Part shown: one piece after another, positions 6,714-8,104 of the stretch | Numbering within the stretch: position 1 is the first letter of the stretch | Layout: the number at the start of each line of letters is the position of its first letter | From: Burkholderiales bacterium | GTDB lineage: Bacteria; Pseudomonadota; Gammaproteobacteria; Burkholderiales; Burkholderiaceae_D | Assembly: GCA_028868455.1 (NCBI GenBank) | Contig: JAGWUK010000109.1 | Location: forward strand, 1-8,104 | Direction of reading: 5' to 3' | DNA: 8,104 nt | Position numbers and translations under genes: made by a program | Notes under the pieces: generated by a model | What the model was told of the DNA's origin: nothing | Databases searched by the model: none | What the model saw: only the letters and a program-made list of their open reading frames with translations

Positions 6714-8104
6714 ATGACACTGTACCAACTCCTATTCCGTTTTTTGCGCCAGCACTGGCGTCATTATCTCGCCGCCGGTGGCATGTTGCTGGCTGTTGCC
6801 ATCATGACCGTGCTGATCCCGCGTCGCGTTGGCGCTGTTATCGATGGCATGGTCGCGCACAAGCTTGATCAGCATGGTCTGCTCATACAACTGGGCTGGC
6901 TGGTGCTGATGGGCATCAGCATTTATTTTTTGCGCGTCGGATGGCGCATGCAATTGTTCAAGGCTTCGTACCAGCTCGGCGTGCAATTGCGCACGCAACT
7001 GTATGAGCGCCTGAGCCTGCAAGGACCAGGCTTTTTTCAGCAGCAACGGACCGGCGATCTGATGGCGCTGGGAACCAACGATGCCGATGCCATTGAACTG
7101 GCATCAGGCGAAGCCGCACTGGCGGGTTTTGATGGTTCGATGACTTTTGCACTGGTGATCGGCATGATGCTGCTGGGGGTGGACTGGCGGCTGGCGCTGG
7201 TAGCCTTGCTGCCATTTCCCTTGATGGCACTGGCATTCAAGCGCATCACACATCAAGTGCACGATGCATCGCGCGATTCGCTGAACCGTTTCAGTCAACT
7301 CAATGATCAGGTGCAGGAAACTCTGGCTGGCGTGCGTACCTTGCGTGCTCTGGGGCTAGAGCAGCGCAGCGCCGCACAGTTTGCCGATCTGGCCGAACAG
7401 GCTGCTGCTGCCAGTCTGTCAGCGCAGCGCTGGGAAGCGGCGTACGAACCTGCGGTTGGTGTTGCCCTGACGTCTGCCGGTGCGCTGACGCTGGGTGTTG
7501 GCGGTTATCTGGTCTGGCATGGCGAAATGACCATTGGTGCGCTGACCAGTTTTACAATGTACCTGGGGCAACTGATCTGGCCGATGTTTGCCGCAGGCTG
7601 GGTGCTGTCTTTGCTGGAGCGCGGCAAGGCTGCCTGGGGACGGCTGCAACCGGTACTGACGCAAGCGCTGACGATAGAAGACCGTGGCACCCTGGAGAGC
7701 ACGCCGGTTGGCATCCTGCGCTTGCAGCAAGTGACATTTCATTATGAAGGGCAAGCCAAGCCAGCACTGGAACAACTCAGCCTGGCTATCGCCCCAGGGC
7801 AAACTCTGGGGATCGTCGGCCCTACCGGTGCCGGAAAATCGACCGTCATACGCTTGTTGCTGCGTCAGATCGAAGCACAACAAGGCGCGCTGACCTGGGG
7901 TGAACATACTTTAGATGCCTACCCTTTACGTACGTTGCGCTCCGCGATTAACTGGGTTGCACAAGAACCGTTTTTATTCTCGGCCAGCATTGCGCAAAAC
8001 ATCGCGCTGAGCAAGCCAGAGGCGACGCGCGCGCAAATCATCGAAGCAGCACAACTGGCAGCGGTTCACGACGATATCCTGCGTTTTCCGCAGGGCTACG
8101 ACAC
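6714..8104 (+). CDS. mdlA: MdlA/SmdA-type multidrug ABC half-transporter (3' end beyond window)
   Basis: Inner-membrane exporter with fused membrane and ATPase domains. The 463 visible codons match E. coli MdlA (about 590 residues) throughout: a short N-terminus, membrane helices near 18-36, 56-74, 140-175 (two) and 245-300 (two), and the cytoplasmic-loop hallmark RTGDLMALGTNDADAIELAS. The stretch TIGALTSFTMYLGQLIWPMF is typical of the last helices. The ATPase domain begins near 340, with Walker A GPTGAGKST (369-377) and Q-loop Q417 (VAQEPFLFSASIAQNIAL). The visible part ends in VHDDILRFPQGYD, just before the signature motif. About 125 residues, including Walker B, lie beyond the edge. MdlA proteins usually act as heterodimers with MdlB encoded next door, so mdlB is expected downstream. 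The start at 6714 is fixed by TAG at 6705-6707 in frame. The ribosome site is weak and no promoter is obvious. The substrate is unknown; drug export is by family. Confidence 0.9.
   Translation, partial: MTLYQLLFRFLRQHWRHYLAAGGMLLAVAIMTVLIPRRVGAVIDGMVAHKLDQHGLLIQLGWLVLMGISIYFLRVGWRMQLFKASYQLGVQLRTQLYERLSLQGPGFFQQQRTGDLMALGTNDADAIELASGEAALAGFDGSMTFALVIGMMLLGVDWRLALVALLPFPLMALAFKRITHQVHDASRDSLNRFSQLNDQVQETLAGVRTLRALGLEQRSAAQFADLAEQAAAASLSAQRWEAAYEPAVGVALTSAGALTLGVGGYLVWHGEMTIGALTSFTMYLGQLIWPMFAAGWVLSLLERGKAAWGRLQPVLTQALTIEDRGTLESTPVGILRLQQVTFHYEGQAKPALEQLSLAIAPGQTLGIVGPTGAGKSTVIRLLLRQIEAQQGALTWGEHTLDAYPLRTLRSAINWVAQEPFLFSASIAQNIALSKPEATRAQIIEAAQLAAVHDDILRFPQGYD

Noticed and set aside
7419..7907. 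162-codon open frame antisense to the mdlA-like gene
   Set aside because: Gln/Arg-rich, low-sense composition typical of a shadow frame; the opposite strand matches MdlA throughout.
1..8104. CRISPR arrays, tRNA or rRNA genes, transposase genes
   Set aside because: No regularly spaced repeats, cloverleaf sequences, rRNA stretches or transposase motifs were seen on either strand.

Overview
The window (about 53% GC by eye) looks like chromosomal DNA of a Gram-negative proteobacterium. It carries an outer-membrane TonB-dependent receptor, a Fur-type operator and secretion/ABC exporter genes. Codon use and gene types suggest a betaproteobacterium, possibly Oxalobacteraceae-like; that placement is inference only.

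Left edge (1-441, minus strand): a broken type I secretion locus. A start codon and about 29 codons that read like the N-terminus of an HlyD/RaxA-type membrane fusion protein run, out of frame, straight into the nucleotide-binding domain of a RaxB/CvaB-type bacteriocin/RTX ABC exporter. The simplest explanation is a deletion that removed most of the adaptor gene and the front of the exporter gene. A plausible promoter and a 15-codon leader ORF still sit upstream (438-583).

Iron block (about 680-4084, minus strand): a fiu-like catecholate siderophore receptor gene is followed 93 nt later by piuC (ybiX), an Fe(II)/2-oxoglutarate dioxygenase, and then by a Rho-independent terminator. The receptor promoter has a Fur-box-like operator inside its -35/-10 spacer and a leader of roughly 240 nt. 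The two genes form the known fiu-ybiX pairing and were probably shut off by Fur under iron-replete conditions.

Divergent intergenic region (about 3810-4481): contains the receptor leader, its promoter/operator, a roughly 100-bp element with 27-bp near-perfect terminal inverted repeats (MITE-like or a long RNA hairpin), a weak minus-strand terminator-like hairpin, and a possible promoter for the next gene.

Right half (plus strand): a signal-peptide-bearing prolyl oligopeptidase (S9A) with a complete Ser/Asp/His triad, a strong terminator hairpin, and then, 13 nt later, an MdlA/SmdA-type multidrug ABC half-transporter that runs off the window.

I did not find a clearly new biological system. 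The most unusual items are the chimeric secretion-gene remnant, the inverted-repeat element, and the terminator lying almost on top of the mdlA start.
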